From contig JAFGDP010000151.1 in assembly GCA_016932075.1 (NCBI GenBank), forward strand, positions 1 to 33,836: DNA of 33,836 nucleotides, in the 5' to 3' direction. This stretch comes from Chitinispirillaceae bacterium (lineage in GTDB: Bacteria; Fibrobacterota; Chitinivibrionia; Chitinivibrionales; Chitinispirillaceae). Below, piece by piece: positions 1 to 8,564 of this stretch. The first letter of the stretch is position 1. The number at the start of each line of letters is the position of its first letter. The translations under genes and the position numbers were made by a program. A model generated the notes under the pieces. It worked only from the letters and a program-made list of their open reading frames with translations. It was not told the DNA's origin and did not search any database.

Positions 1-69
1 GGCACAATAACACGATGCGAATAACGTGTGAAAGCGTACCGGCGATCAGACGGTAAGGAGAAATGCACC

Positions 70-1596
70 ATGGGTTTCAGACCGGTGTGCCTCATCATCC
101 GCGATGGGTGGGGCAAGGGAAAAGAAGAACACGCAAACGCGATCTTCTCGGCAAAGACGCCGTTTACCGACTATTATGAAAAGCACTATCCGACGACGGT
201 CATTGAGACTTCGGGTCTCAGCGCGGGGCTTCCGGAAGGGTATCAGGGCAACAGCGAAGTGGGCCATCTTAATATCGGCGCGGGCAGGATTGTATATCAG
301 AGCCTGACCAGGATCGACAAGGCGGTTGCGGATGGCGATTTTTTCACCAACCAGGCGTTTATCAAGGCGATCGAATGTGCAAGGCGCAATAACAGCACCC
401 TGCACCTCATGGGGCTGATCCAGGAGGAGGGTGTTCACGCGGTGACGCGCCACTGCATTGCGCTTCTGGAGTTGTGCAAGTCGCGCGGACTCGCCAAGGT
501 CCTCATCCATGCCATAACGGACGGACGCGATACACCGCCCAGGTCGGCGGTTGAGCACCTTGAATTTCTCGAACAGGGTATTGCCAAGACCGGCATCGGC
601 CGGATCGCGACCGTCATGGGCCGCTATTATGCCATGGACCGCGATAACCGCTGGGACCGCACCGAGCTGGCCTATCGCGCCGCCATGCAGGGAAGCGGCG
701 AACAGGTTGGTGACTGGCGCGCTGCCGTCGCTTCGGCCTATGCGGCAGGTGAGACGGACGAATTTATCAAGCCGCGCGTGATCGATTATCAGGGCATGAG
801 CGAGAAGGACTCGTTCATTTTTTTCAATTTCCGTTTTGACCGGACACGCCAGCTCACCAGAGCAATGGTGGAAAAGGAGTTCACGCGGTGGGAGCGTCCA
901 TTCACCCTTGACTGTTTCGTGGCAATGACCCATTACTATGATAACGGACGGTTCGACGAGGCGTTTCCCGAGGTGGAGAACAGGAATATCCTCGGCGAAG
1001 TGCTCTCCGCCCGCGGTCTCAAACAGTTCCGGTGCGCCGAAACCGAAAAATACGCGCATGTTACATTTTTTTTCAACAGCCTGCGCAATGAGCCTTTTTC
1101 AGGAGAGGACCGCTTCCTGGTGCCCAGCCCGAAAGTGGCCACGTATGATGTGAAACCGGAAATGAGCGCGTTTGAGGTCCGCGACAAGCTCGTTGAGGCC
1201 ATCAAGAGCACTGCCTACGATGTTATCGTCTGCAATTTCGCGAACTGCGACATGGTCGGCCATACCGGTGTCTACGATGCCATCATACAGGCGGTCGAGA
1301 CCATTGATACATGCGTGCATGATGCGGTCGAGGCGGTGCGTGCGGCCGGCGGCGCGTGCATTATTACGGCTGACCACGGCAATGCGGAACAGACCAGGCT
1401 GGAGGACGGATCGCCAATGACCGCCCATACGACCAATCCGGTTCCGCTCACCATCATCGGCGCAGGCACTATCGCTTTGCGCAGCGGCGGCAGGTTGTGC
1501 GATATCGCGCCGACGGTACTGGAACTGCTCGGGGTCGACGCACCAGCGGAAATGACCGGCAGATCGCTCATTTCGCCATTGAATATGCATAGGTGA
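70..1596 (+). CDS. gpmI: 2,3-bisphosphoglycerate-independent phosphoglycerate mutase
   Basis: The product interconverts 3- and 2-phosphoglycerate in cytosolic glycolysis and gluconeogenesis with a two-metal (usually Mn) alkaline-phosphatase-fold enzyme. The protein is 508 aa, normal for the family. The first metal-binding motif is in IIRDGWGKG near the N-terminus. The phosphorylated serine is Ser62 in GNSEVGH, the same number as in characterised GpmI enzymes. The late motif ITADHGNAEQ carries metal ligands. The reading frame is open further upstream to a GTG at 28, but I chose the ATG at 70 because AAGGAG at 55-60 sits nine bases before it and the family N-terminus (VCLIIRDGWG) follows directly. 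The next gene begins 24 bases after the stop, so they are probably co-transcribed. Identification is secure; only the exact start is inferred. Confidence 0.95.
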   Translation: MGFRPVCLIIRDGWGKGKEEHANAIFSAKTPFTDYYEKHYPTTVIETSGLSAGLPEGYQGNSEVGHLNIGAGRIVYQSLTRIDKAVADGDFFTNQAFIKAIECARRNNSTLHLMGLIQEEGVHAVTRHCIALLELCKSRGLAKVLIHAITDGRDTPPRSAVEHLEFLEQGIAKTGIGRIATVMGRYYAMDRDNRWDRTELAYRAAMQGSGEQVGDWRAAVASAYAAGETDEFIKPRVIDYQGMSEKDSFIFFNFRFDRTRQLTRAMVEKEFTRWERPFTLDCFVAMTHYYDNGRFDEAFPEVENRNILGEVLSARGLKQFRCAETEKYAHVTFFFNSLRNEPFSGEDRFLVPSPKVATYDVKPEMSAFEVRDKLVEAIKSTAYDVIVCNFANCDMVGHTGVYDAIIQAVETIDTCVHDAVEAVRAAGGACIITADHGNAEQTRLEDGSPMTAHTTNPVPLTIIGAGTIALRSGGRLCDIAPTVLELLGVDAPAEMTGRSLISPLNMHR

Positions 1597-1620
1597 ATCC
1601 ATTAACCGGAGGGGAACGTC

Positions 1621-2364
1621 ATGGTTGCACGAGATCAATGCGCGGGACGTAATCGATGCGCTTTGGGATCATGCCGCGTTTTCATCGCCATTTTCATGAT
1701 GGCAGTATGGGGAATGCTGCTTTGCAGCATTTCATGCAGTAAGGGCGCCGCCGCTTATAAAAAGGCCGCCATCCCGCGGAAAAGCGTGACCGTCAGCAGT
1801 GAGGGCGGGCAGATTATTTCCCCGGCCCAGCAGGACACCCTGTGCGCCATTGCACGGCGTTCCATTGCGCATTTCCTGCACTTTGGCAAGGAAGTGCCGC
1901 TGCCGTCACTATACGATGCTGCGCTCAATATGCGGCGCGGGTGTACGATAAAACTGATCGTTGACAATCAGACCCGCGGTACGAGCGGCTATATTCTTCC
2001 AATCAAGCAGCTTGCAGCCGGCGTGGCGGAGATGGCGGTACGCGCCTCGATGGGCAATACGAAAGAGGGGCCTCTTACGCTTGAAGAGATGGACAGTACC
2101 ATCATCGAGATCGCGGTGGTCGGTGATCCGAGGAGCATTGTCGCGCCGTCTGAAATACAGCTGGGGGTCCATGGCCTGATCATCCTGCGGGGCGCCGGTG
2201 TGGGCGGCATACTGCTGCCCGGCGAAGCAGGACAGATGGTGCATCCAGATTCAGCCATCGCGGAGCTTCTGCGTGTGTCCCGTACCAGCAGGGAAGATTG
2301 GGAAAACAAGAAGGTCGAGATCCAAGCTTTTACCATGCAGGTATTTCGTGAGGTAAAGCAATAA
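1621..2364 (+). CDS. AMMECR1-domain protein with N-terminal membrane anchor or lipoprotein signal
   Basis: The 247-aa product starts with a basic segment, a hydrophobic helix (about residues 19-37) and a cysteine in SISCSKG, which looks like a weak lipobox, so it is probably exported or membrane anchored. The rest matches the AMMECR1 fold (AmmeMemoRadiSam protein A family): the MRRGCTIKLIVDNQ strand, a later GPLTLEEMDSTIIEIAVV segment (the family's LTPEELDDLEIEISVL) and HGLIILRGAGVGGILLP. The family's hallmark LRGCIG loop reads TRGTSG here, so its conserved cysteine is absent. A strong ribosome binding site, GGAGGGG, lies at 1608-1614. The biochemical role of AMMECR1 proteins is not settled. 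Membrane export plus loss of the cysteine suggest a divergent, possibly non-catalytic paralogue. The fold call is good; function is unknown. Confidence 0.72.
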   Translation: MVARDQCAGRNRCALGSCRVFIAIFMMAVWGMLLCSISCSKGAAAYKKAAIPRKSVTVSSEGGQIISPAQQDTLCAIARRSIAHFLHFGKEVPLPSLYDAALNMRRGCTIKLIVDNQTRGTSGYILPIKQLAAGVAEMAVRASMGNTKEGPLTLEEMDSTIIEIAVVGDPRSIVAPSEIQLGVHGLIILRGAGVGGILLPGEAGQMVHPDSAIAELLRVSRTSREDWENKKVEIQAFTMQVFREVKQ

Positions 2365-2632
2365 TGCTGTACGTTGCGGTCACACGTGCCAGGGAGCGTA
2401 CGGTCTCTGCCATGTTCCCTCTTTGATAACAATGATCCGGGTTATATTGAACGTCAACACCCTGGATTGCAGGCGCCAGATCATTGGTGACGGAAGGTAA
2501 CCGGATCTCACCAGCGTCAGACGGAACGAAGCGCAGCCATGGCATTACGGGGTGGTGCCTTGCTGTTGCACCTGCTCTGGTGGTGAGCATATTTTACCGT
2601 AAGGAGCGGCAGCATGCCGCCGTTACACTGCT
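2365..2632. other. Intergenic region before nadE with a stem-loop
   Basis: No gene is supported here apart from the start of the short overlapping ORF at 2614. A stem-loop can be drawn from TGGTGA (2485-2490) and TCACCA (2508-2513), with an inner CGG/CCG pairing. An AT-rich stretch with TTTGAT (2422-2427) and TATATT (2443-2448) resembles a promoter, but the 15-base spacer is short. No terminator follows the AMMECR1 gene, so read-through into nadE is possible. Confidence 0.3.
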
Positions 2633-2673
2633 ATGAAAATCACTATCTGCCAGCTCAATCCGCTTGTCGGTGA
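2614..2673 (+). CDS. Possible 19-codon ORF overlapping the nadE start
   Basis: An ATG at 2614 has AAGGAG (2601-2606) seven bases upstream, the only good ribosome binding site in front of nadE. It opens a 19-codon frame that overlaps the nadE start out of frame and ends with TGA at 2671-2673. The nadE frame has a stop at 2600-2602 and no other start codon before 2633, so nadE cannot simply be extended to use this site. Either the small ORF couples ribosomes to the nadE start or this is coincidence. The peptide has no recognisable features. This is inferred from the start-site layout only. Confidence 0.3.
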   Translation: MPPLHCYENHYLPAQSACR

Positions 2674-4285
2674 TGTCCGTGGAAATGCCGCAAGGGTGTG
2701 TGAGTGCGTGCAGGCCGCGGCGTCCCAACAATCTGATCTGGTGGTGTTTACCGAGCTTGTGCTCCAGGGATATCCCCCGCAGGACCTGCTCATGCAGCGC
2801 TGGTTTATCGGCAATGGAAACGCTGCGCTCGAGGCGGTATGCGCCAGCTCCAGAGAATACCCGGACATCGGTATTCTTCTGGGCACGGTGCTGCCTAATG
2901 AGCATTCTCGCGGCAAACGTCTCTCCAACGCGGCCGTGCTTTTCCATAAGGGTGCCGTTGTTTTCACGCAGGCGAAAACGCTCCTGCCCACGTATGATGT
3001 TTTCGATGAGGCACGGTATTTCGATCCGGCGAAACGCGTATCCGTTTTTCCGTTCAAGGGTGAAAGGCTCGGTATAACCGTGTGCGAGGACGCCTGGGTG
3101 CACGACGATCTCTGGACCACCTCGCTCTACGACCGCGATCCTGTTGCCGAACTCGCATCACAGGGCGCGACCCTTTTCGTCAATATTGCAGCTTCGCCTT
3201 TTCATGCGGGCAAGGGGAATCTCCGCACGGCACTGTTCCAAACCCATGCGGCAAAATACCGCGCGCCGTTTTTATACGTCAACCAGATCGGCGGCAACGA
3301 CGAACTGCTGTTCGACGGGAGCAGCATGCTGTTCGACGGCAGCGGTGCGCCGCGCCTCATGCTGCCCTCGTTTCGTGAAGCGGTGGCGACCGTCGATACC
3401 GGAAATCCCGGCCCCGTGCTTGTGCTGCCTGATTTCGACTCGCTTGGAGCCGTGCGCGACGCGCTGCTTCTCGGGATACGGGACTATACCCGAAAGTGTG
3501 GTTTTTCCGGCGTGCTTCTGGGACTTTCCGGCGGGATCGATTCGGCGTTGACCTGCGCGCTTGCAGCACAGGCACTGGGGCGGGAGAATGTATGGGGGGT
3601 AGCGTTGCCTTCACGGTACTCCTCGGAAGGGAGCGTGCGCGACGCGGAAGCGCTTGCAAAGAATCTGGGTATCCGGTTTTCCGTTGTTTCCATTGAAAAG
3701 CCGTTTTCAGCCTTTGGTGAAACGCTTGCTGCGGAGTTGTCCGGAAACGCGGCCGGACTCACTGAGGAAAACCTCCAGGCCCGCATCCGGGGCACTATTC
3801 TCATGGCCCTGTCAAACAGTTCCGGGGGGCTGCTGCTCACCACCGGCAATAAAAGCGAACTGGCTGTAGGGTACTGCACACTCTATGGCGATATGAGTGG
3901 AGGATTAAGCGTGATTGCGGACCTTCCCAAAGGGATGGTCTATAAGCTGGCTCATTTTATAAATGAGGAGGCGTCCAGGGAGATCATCCCCGCAGAAACC
4001 ATCAAAAAAGCGCCCTCGGCGGAACTGCGGCCGGATCAAAAAGATCAGGATACACTGCCGCCGTATCCGGAGCTCGATGCGATCCTCAGGGCAATCATAG
4101 AAGAGGGATTGACGCGTCAGGAGCTTGCAGCACAGGGATTCAAGAAGGAAACCGTGTCATGGATCGGCAACGCCGTTGCCCGGAGTGAATACAAAAGGCG
4201 TCAGGCAGCGCCCGGCTTGAAAGTGACGCCAAAAGCGTTCGGCATCGGCAGGCGGTTCCCGGTGGCGGCGCGGTATGAGTGGTGA
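2633..4285 (+). CDS. nadE: Glutamine-dependent NAD+ synthetase
   Basis: The product makes the last step of NAD synthesis, amidating nicotinate adenine dinucleotide with ammonia taken from glutamine. The 550-aa protein has the two-domain architecture. An N-terminal nitrilase-fold glutaminase has the Glu41, Lys115, Cys151 triad (FTELVLQGYPP, AKTLLPTYDVF, GITVCEDAW). A C-terminal adenylating domain has the PP-loop SGGIDS at 299-304 and a KSELAVGY stretch. The start at 2633 gives the family-typical MKITICQLNPLVGD and is the only start codon left in frame after the stop at 2600. The ribosome binding site is 26 bases away and fits an out-of-frame ATG at 2614 better, so initiation may depend on coupling. 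Identification is secure. Confidence 0.96.
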   Translation: MKITICQLNPLVGDVRGNAARVCECVQAAASQQSDLVVFTELVLQGYPPQDLLMQRWFIGNGNAALEAVCASSREYPDIGILLGTVLPNEHSRGKRLSNAAVLFHKGAVVFTQAKTLLPTYDVFDEARYFDPAKRVSVFPFKGERLGITVCEDAWVHDDLWTTSLYDRDPVAELASQGATLFVNIAASPFHAGKGNLRTALFQTHAAKYRAPFLYVNQIGGNDELLFDGSSMLFDGSGAPRLMLPSFREAVATVDTGNPGPVLVLPDFDSLGAVRDALLLGIRDYTRKCGFSGVLLGLSGGIDSALTCALAAQALGRENVWGVALPSRYSSEGSVRDAEALAKNLGIRFSVVSIEKPFSAFGETLAAELSGNAAGLTEENLQARIRGTILMALSNSSGGLLLTTGNKSELAVGYCTLYGDMSGGLSVIADLPKGMVYKLAHFINEEASREIIPAETIKKAPSAELRPDQKDQDTLPPYPELDAILRAIIEEGLTRQELAAQGFKKETVSWIGNAVARSEYKRRQAAPGLKVTPKAFGIGRRFPVAARYEW

Positions 4286-4453
4286 GTTTTTCTCTTTTTG
4301 AAAATTCCAGTCGGTTTCAACCGTACTATTGATGAAGCAGAGGGGGTTCTTTTATCGTCACGTGAATTATTTTTGCGTGAAGGATGCGGAGCAGAGGGTA
4401 CAAAAAGGGTGGCTGCACGTCCGCTTCAAGGACGCAACGTACAAAGAGAGGTT

Positions 4454-7400
4454 ATGAAAAAAATCCTTAAAAGTATCAGTGCCGCGGTACTCATTTCGTT
4501 TCCTGCAGCGGCATCAGTGACCATTCTTGAAAACACGCCGTCGCAGCTCAGGTTTGCCTGGAATCTGGGTTCCCTAGATACGGTTTCGCTCTTGGATTCG
4601 GCACAATTCGTGACAACGGTTTTATTCGATGGAGCAAATAGTGTCCTGGGTGACTTTGGCGAACCGGTTATTCCGGGATATTCGGTCTATGCAGGAATAC
4701 CGCTGGCAGGCAGGGCGGTGGTTTCTTTCACACCCGGTCCGGTCAGGAACGTCGATCTGGCGCACCCGTTGAAGCGCCATCCTCCGAGAGACGGTCGTAT
4801 CGGAAAGGAGGCTGTACGCACCACCATACGCCAGGGGGAATCGTGGGTTACCGCTCCCCGGTACACCTGGATGCGCAACCTCCGTGTCACGCATGTTGTC
4901 ATCTGTCCGGTACGGTATAACGCCGCTTTGAATCGTCTGACGGTTCTTGAAAGCGGGGAGTGCACCATACGGTTTCCGTCGGCAGTCAGAACGCTCCAGC
5001 CTGTCAAGCCGCAATCCGACTTTCAGCGCATGCTCAAGAGCCTGGTCATGAATTATGAGGTCGCGCTGCCCTGGTCAAAGCCGCTGTTGCGACCCCTCAG
5101 AAAGGCGCCGGACCCGTTTCCTTTTGATTACAGCCAGCAGGTGTACACGTTCAAAATCGGCGACGGCCACGATGACTATAATGAAATGACCATTCGTGAG
5201 AACGGCATACTCAAGATCTCCGGGGCGCAGGTCAAACGGTTGTTTAAGGACTCAACGCTGATTGGTATGCAAAGGGTGGCGCTGTACGGGTCATGGAAGG
5301 GCGCGCTTCCCATGGCTGCATCGCCCATGGGCGGGATTCCTGCGGGCGTGCGCGAGATACCGCTTATCAGGGTCGATGCCGATAGCAACTTGGTCGTGGA
5401 TGACGGCGACTATTTCCTTGCCTATGTGACCGGCCTGTCGGACTGGCAGTACGATACGGTTAACAGTGAATTCGCGTTCAAGGTCGATCCCTACGATGAC
5501 AACCGTACCTATTGGCTTGCCATTAAATCCGCCGGTAGCGGCGCCGCCATGGCTAGCTTCCGGCAGCCGCCGGGATCAGCGGATACCGTGGATCATTTCA
5601 TTAACCGTGTCGCCTTTAAGAAATCAGAGCACAAATTTGTGGAAATAAGCAATGGAATTCCGTACGAACAGGATGCGATCGGATTTGTCTGGGTATGCCT
5701 CAAACCGGGCAACCGGCAATTCACCCTGCCGCTCGATCTGCCCAACTGCGACACCACAGACAGCGGGTCGGTCCGTTTCAAGGCATTCAGCTGGAAAGAC
5801 GGCAGCGTCATTGTCAGCGCCACCATAGGCGGCGATTCTGTCTGTTCTGATTGCCAGATGGACCGCGATTACACGGTGCGCAAATGGGGCGACCGTACCC
5901 TGCGGCTGGTTTTGACCAGCCTGCAGAGCACTTACTATCTGCAGCTTGATCATATGCAGGTCAAGTACCGTTACCCGCTCAGGGCCGGTTCGGACACGGT
6001 ACGCATGCACGTGTTTTCAAAAATCGATTCCATGCCGGTCACCTATCGCCTTTCGCAGATCAACGGCAAACGGGTCACCATGTTCAGGATCCCGACCAAC
6101 GAAGATTCAGTAAGCCTGATCGACACGCTCAGTGCTGTTGATGCATTCGCGTGGAGCGATTATGGAAACACCGGAATCAGGTATTTCATTGTCAATGAAA
6201 AGGGATACCTGGAGCTGCCGGACAATGCGTTCACCCGGCCTGACTATGCCGCGTCCTCTCCGTATGTCGCGGTCAATCTGCGGGATATCGGCAATGAGGC
6301 TGATTATGTGATCATAGCTCCTCCGGCATTTTTTACGCAGGCGAAGCGTCTGGCCGAGCATAAGTCGAAACACGGATTTTCACATCCGCGCGTGGTATCG
6401 ATCAATGATATCTATGCCGATTTCAGCGGCGGCAACATCGATCCCACGGCGATACGCAATTTTCTGGCGTTTGCCCAGCGCAACTGGAAAAACGGCGACC
6501 GGCTTGATTATGCCCTGCTCCTCGGATCGGGCCACTACGATTACAAGCAGGTCAAAACGGGCGAGCCGAACCATATCATACCCGCCGAGGTGGCCGGATA
6601 TAACTTCCCGTTTTCCCTCGGTTCCAGCTGTGCGGACGATTACTACGCGTTTCTGGAGACGACCGACACGAGCGCCATGTCCATTGCCATAGGACGCCTT
6701 CCGGGCATGACCGAGGGCGAAGCGTCCGTCATGGTCGATAAAATCATTGAGACCGAAGACCGGCAGAAAGCGGATTTTGGTTCGTGGCGCAACAGCGTGC
6801 TCCTTGTTGCTGATGACGATATGCAAGGACCCCGGGAGGACCTGATTCGAGGAAAGTATGGGCACCACGGCTCTTCGGAGCGTGTCGCAGCGGTGATTGA
6901 CGGGCTCTGGCCCTCGCTGGAGATGAGAAAGACCTACCTGTTCGACTATGAATGGGACGCAAACTGGGAAAAGCCGGAAGCGTCACGCGCCATCATCAAC
7001 GAGATCAACAATGGCGTCGGCTACGTGAACTTTTTCGGCCACGGTTCCGAGGTGTACTGGGCCGACGAGCATGTTCTTTCTCCGGATATCGTGCCCCAGC
7101 TCTATAATGACAAGCGGTATCCGATCGTGGCGTCATACTCCTGTTCGGTCGGGAAGTTCGACAAGCCGGAGAACGTATCGCTTGGCGAGCTGCTGCTCAA
7201 ACTGCCCGGCGCCGGGGCGATCGCCTCGTTTGCGGGGTCACGCAGTGCCTCGGCCGCGGGCAATGAGGTGCTGGCCATGGATCTCTACGCCGCCATTTTT
7301 GACACGGTCAGCTTCCCTTCTCTCGGCATGGCGATTATCAGGGGCAAGTCGCTGCATAACGATCTGAACAGCCTGATCTACATTCTGTTCGGCGATCCCT

Positions 7401-8539
7401 CGCTCCGTTTGGTGCATCCGCAGCGCCGCGTGCAGCTCGAGATATGCGATACCACGGGCACGGTCGATGATACGCTGGCGGCACTGCAGAAGATAAGAAT
7501 CCGGGGCAGGATCGTTGATGGGAACGGGAACACGGACCAGGGCTTTGGTACCGAGACCGAAGCGTTCGTTCAGATCGGGTTGTACAATGCGCCGCAGATG
7601 ACGACCCGCAAAGACAACGGCGACGACCAGACCGTGCGGTACCTGCAGCCGGGGAAGCCGGTATTTTCCGGCAGGACCACGGTGCGCAACGGCGCCTTTG
7701 AGCAGACGGCCATTCTGCCGCAGAACCTTTCGTTCAATATGGCCGGAGTCAAGCTTACGGGGTATGCGTGGGAGAACTCCAAGGCCGCGGTAGGCGCACG
7801 GACCACCCTTGTTTTCAGCGGCAGTTTGCTGCCCGATGAAAAGAGTGATTCCACCGGTCCGCGGATCACCATACGGCCGGTCTACGAAGTTGACAACATG
7901 CTTTCTGCATCGGCGTCGTTTACCGACCGGGTCGTGTCGTCGCTGCCGCTCAAGTGCGAGATCGCGCTGCATGACGCCAGCGGCATCAATGTTATGGGCA
8001 CCGGACCTGACGAGGGGCTGACCGTGGAAATCCCCGGTATCATGAGCAGGCGCAACATCAACCACAAATTCCAGTTCTCGGAAGGTGATTTCAGGTCCGG
8101 CATCGCGGTCATTGCGTTTGAGGAAAAGTCCATGGCCGTCGGCACCTATGAGCTTGCGGTGACCTCGCAGGACCTGCTCGGCAACCTTTCAAAGGTCACC
8201 TTTGCGCTAGAAATTACCGATGAAAACGAACCGACGCTGGACCACGTTTTCAATACGCCCAATCCGGTGCGCATGGGCCGGACGACCCGCTTTTTCTTCT
8301 ACCCGTCAACGGCTCAGCCGTATCTGAACGCCCGATTCTTGATAAAAATCTACTCGCTTTCCGGAAGGCTGCTCAGGGTGTTCAAGGACGCAACGAACGG
8401 CACCGTCTGGGATCTCAAGGACCAGACCGGGTATCCGCTTCCTCCCAACATCTACTTGTATCAGGTGACCGGCTATTACGTTACTGAAAAGCAGGTGAAA
8501 AGCGAGGTCCGCAAACTGGTGATCCACCCGCCCCGGTAA
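4454..8539 (+). CDS. Secreted C25 (gingipain/PorU-like) cysteine peptidase with C-terminal sorting-type domain
   Basis: This is a 1361-aa exported protein. The frame opens at a TTG at 4298, but the ATG at 4454 is preferred because it starts a clean signal peptide (MKKILKSISAAVLISFPAAAS). The N-terminal half resembles the propeptide and beta-rich region of C25 proteins. The C25 caspase-like domain spans about residues 617-978. His863 in NFFGHGSE and Cys897 in SYSCSVGKFD form the expected dyad, 34 residues apart, and the domain closes with LFGDPSLRLV. The last 100 residues (NTPNPVR, IYSLSGRLLRVF, WDLKDQTGYPLPPNIYLYQV) are a FlgD-Ig/type IX CTD-like domain. Known relatives are gingipains and PorU, the type IX secretion sortase. 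Which of these it is cannot be settled from this window, where no other por genes appear. It lies 168 bases after nadE, so it may have its own promoter. Confidence 0.85.
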   Translation: MKKILKSISAAVLISFPAAASVTILENTPSQLRFAWNLGSLDTVSLLDSAQFVTTVLFDGANSVLGDFGEPVIPGYSVYAGIPLAGRAVVSFTPGPVRNVDLAHPLKRHPPRDGRIGKEAVRTTIRQGESWVTAPRYTWMRNLRVTHVVICPVRYNAALNRLTVLESGECTIRFPSAVRTLQPVKPQSDFQRMLKSLVMNYEVALPWSKPLLRPLRKAPDPFPFDYSQQVYTFKIGDGHDDYNEMTIRENGILKISGAQVKRLFKDSTLIGMQRVALYGSWKGALPMAASPMGGIPAGVREIPLIRVDADSNLVVDDGDYFLAYVTGLSDWQYDTVNSEFAFKVDPYDDNRTYWLAIKSAGSGAAMASFRQPPGSADTVDHFINRVAFKKSEHKFVEISNGIPYEQDAIGFVWVCLKPGNRQFTLPLDLPNCDTTDSGSVRFKAFSWKDGSVIVSATIGGDSVCSDCQMDRDYTVRKWGDRTLRLVLTSLQSTYYLQLDHMQVKYRYPLRAGSDTVRMHVFSKIDSMPVTYRLSQINGKRVTMFRIPTNEDSVSLIDTLSAVDAFAWSDYGNTGIRYFIVNEKGYLELPDNAFTRPDYAASSPYVAVNLRDIGNEADYVIIAPPAFFTQAKRLAEHKSKHGFSHPRVVSINDIYADFSGGNIDPTAIRNFLAFAQRNWKNGDRLDYALLLGSGHYDYKQVKTGEPNHIIPAEVAGYNFPFSLGSSCADDYYAFLETTDTSAMSIAIGRLPGMTEGEASVMVDKIIETEDRQKADFGSWRNSVLLVADDDMQGPREDLIRGKYGHHGSSERVAAVIDGLWPSLEMRKTYLFDYEWDANWEKPEASRAIINEINNGVGYVNFFGHGSEVYWADEHVLSPDIVPQLYNDKRYPIVASYSCSVGKFDKPENVSLGELLLKLPGAGAIASFAGSRSASAAGNEVLAMDLYAAIFDTVSFPSLGMAIIRGKSLHNDLNSLIYILFGDPSLRLVHPQRRVQLEICDTTGTVDDTLAALQKIRIRGRIVDGNGNTDQGFGTETEAFVQIGLYNAPQMTTRKDNGDDQTVRYLQPGKPVFSGRTTVRNGAFEQTAILPQNLSFNMAGVKLTGYAWENSKAAVGARTTLVFSGSLLPDEKSDSTGPRITIRPVYEVDNMLSASASFTDRVVSSLPLKCEIALHDASGINVMGTGPDEGLTVEIPGIMSRRNINHKFQFSEGDFRSGIAVIAFEEKSMAVGTYELAVTSQDLLGNLSKVTFALEITDENEPTLDHVFNTPNPVRMGRTTRFFFYPSTAQPYLNARFLIKIYSLSGRLLRVFKDATNGTVWDLKDQTGYPLPPNIYLYQVTGYYVTEKQVKSEVRKLVIHPPR

Positions 8540-8564
8540 TGAAGTTGCTTTTCGTACAAGGTGG

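Noticed and set aside
46..1059. Long minus-strand frame opposite gpmI
   Set aside because: It lies wholly antisense to a clear GpmI coding region and its translation has no family features.
7238..8065. 275-codon minus-strand frame opposite the C25 gene
   Set aside because: It is antisense to a supported coding region and shows no ribosome binding site or recognised motif; it arises from third-position composition.
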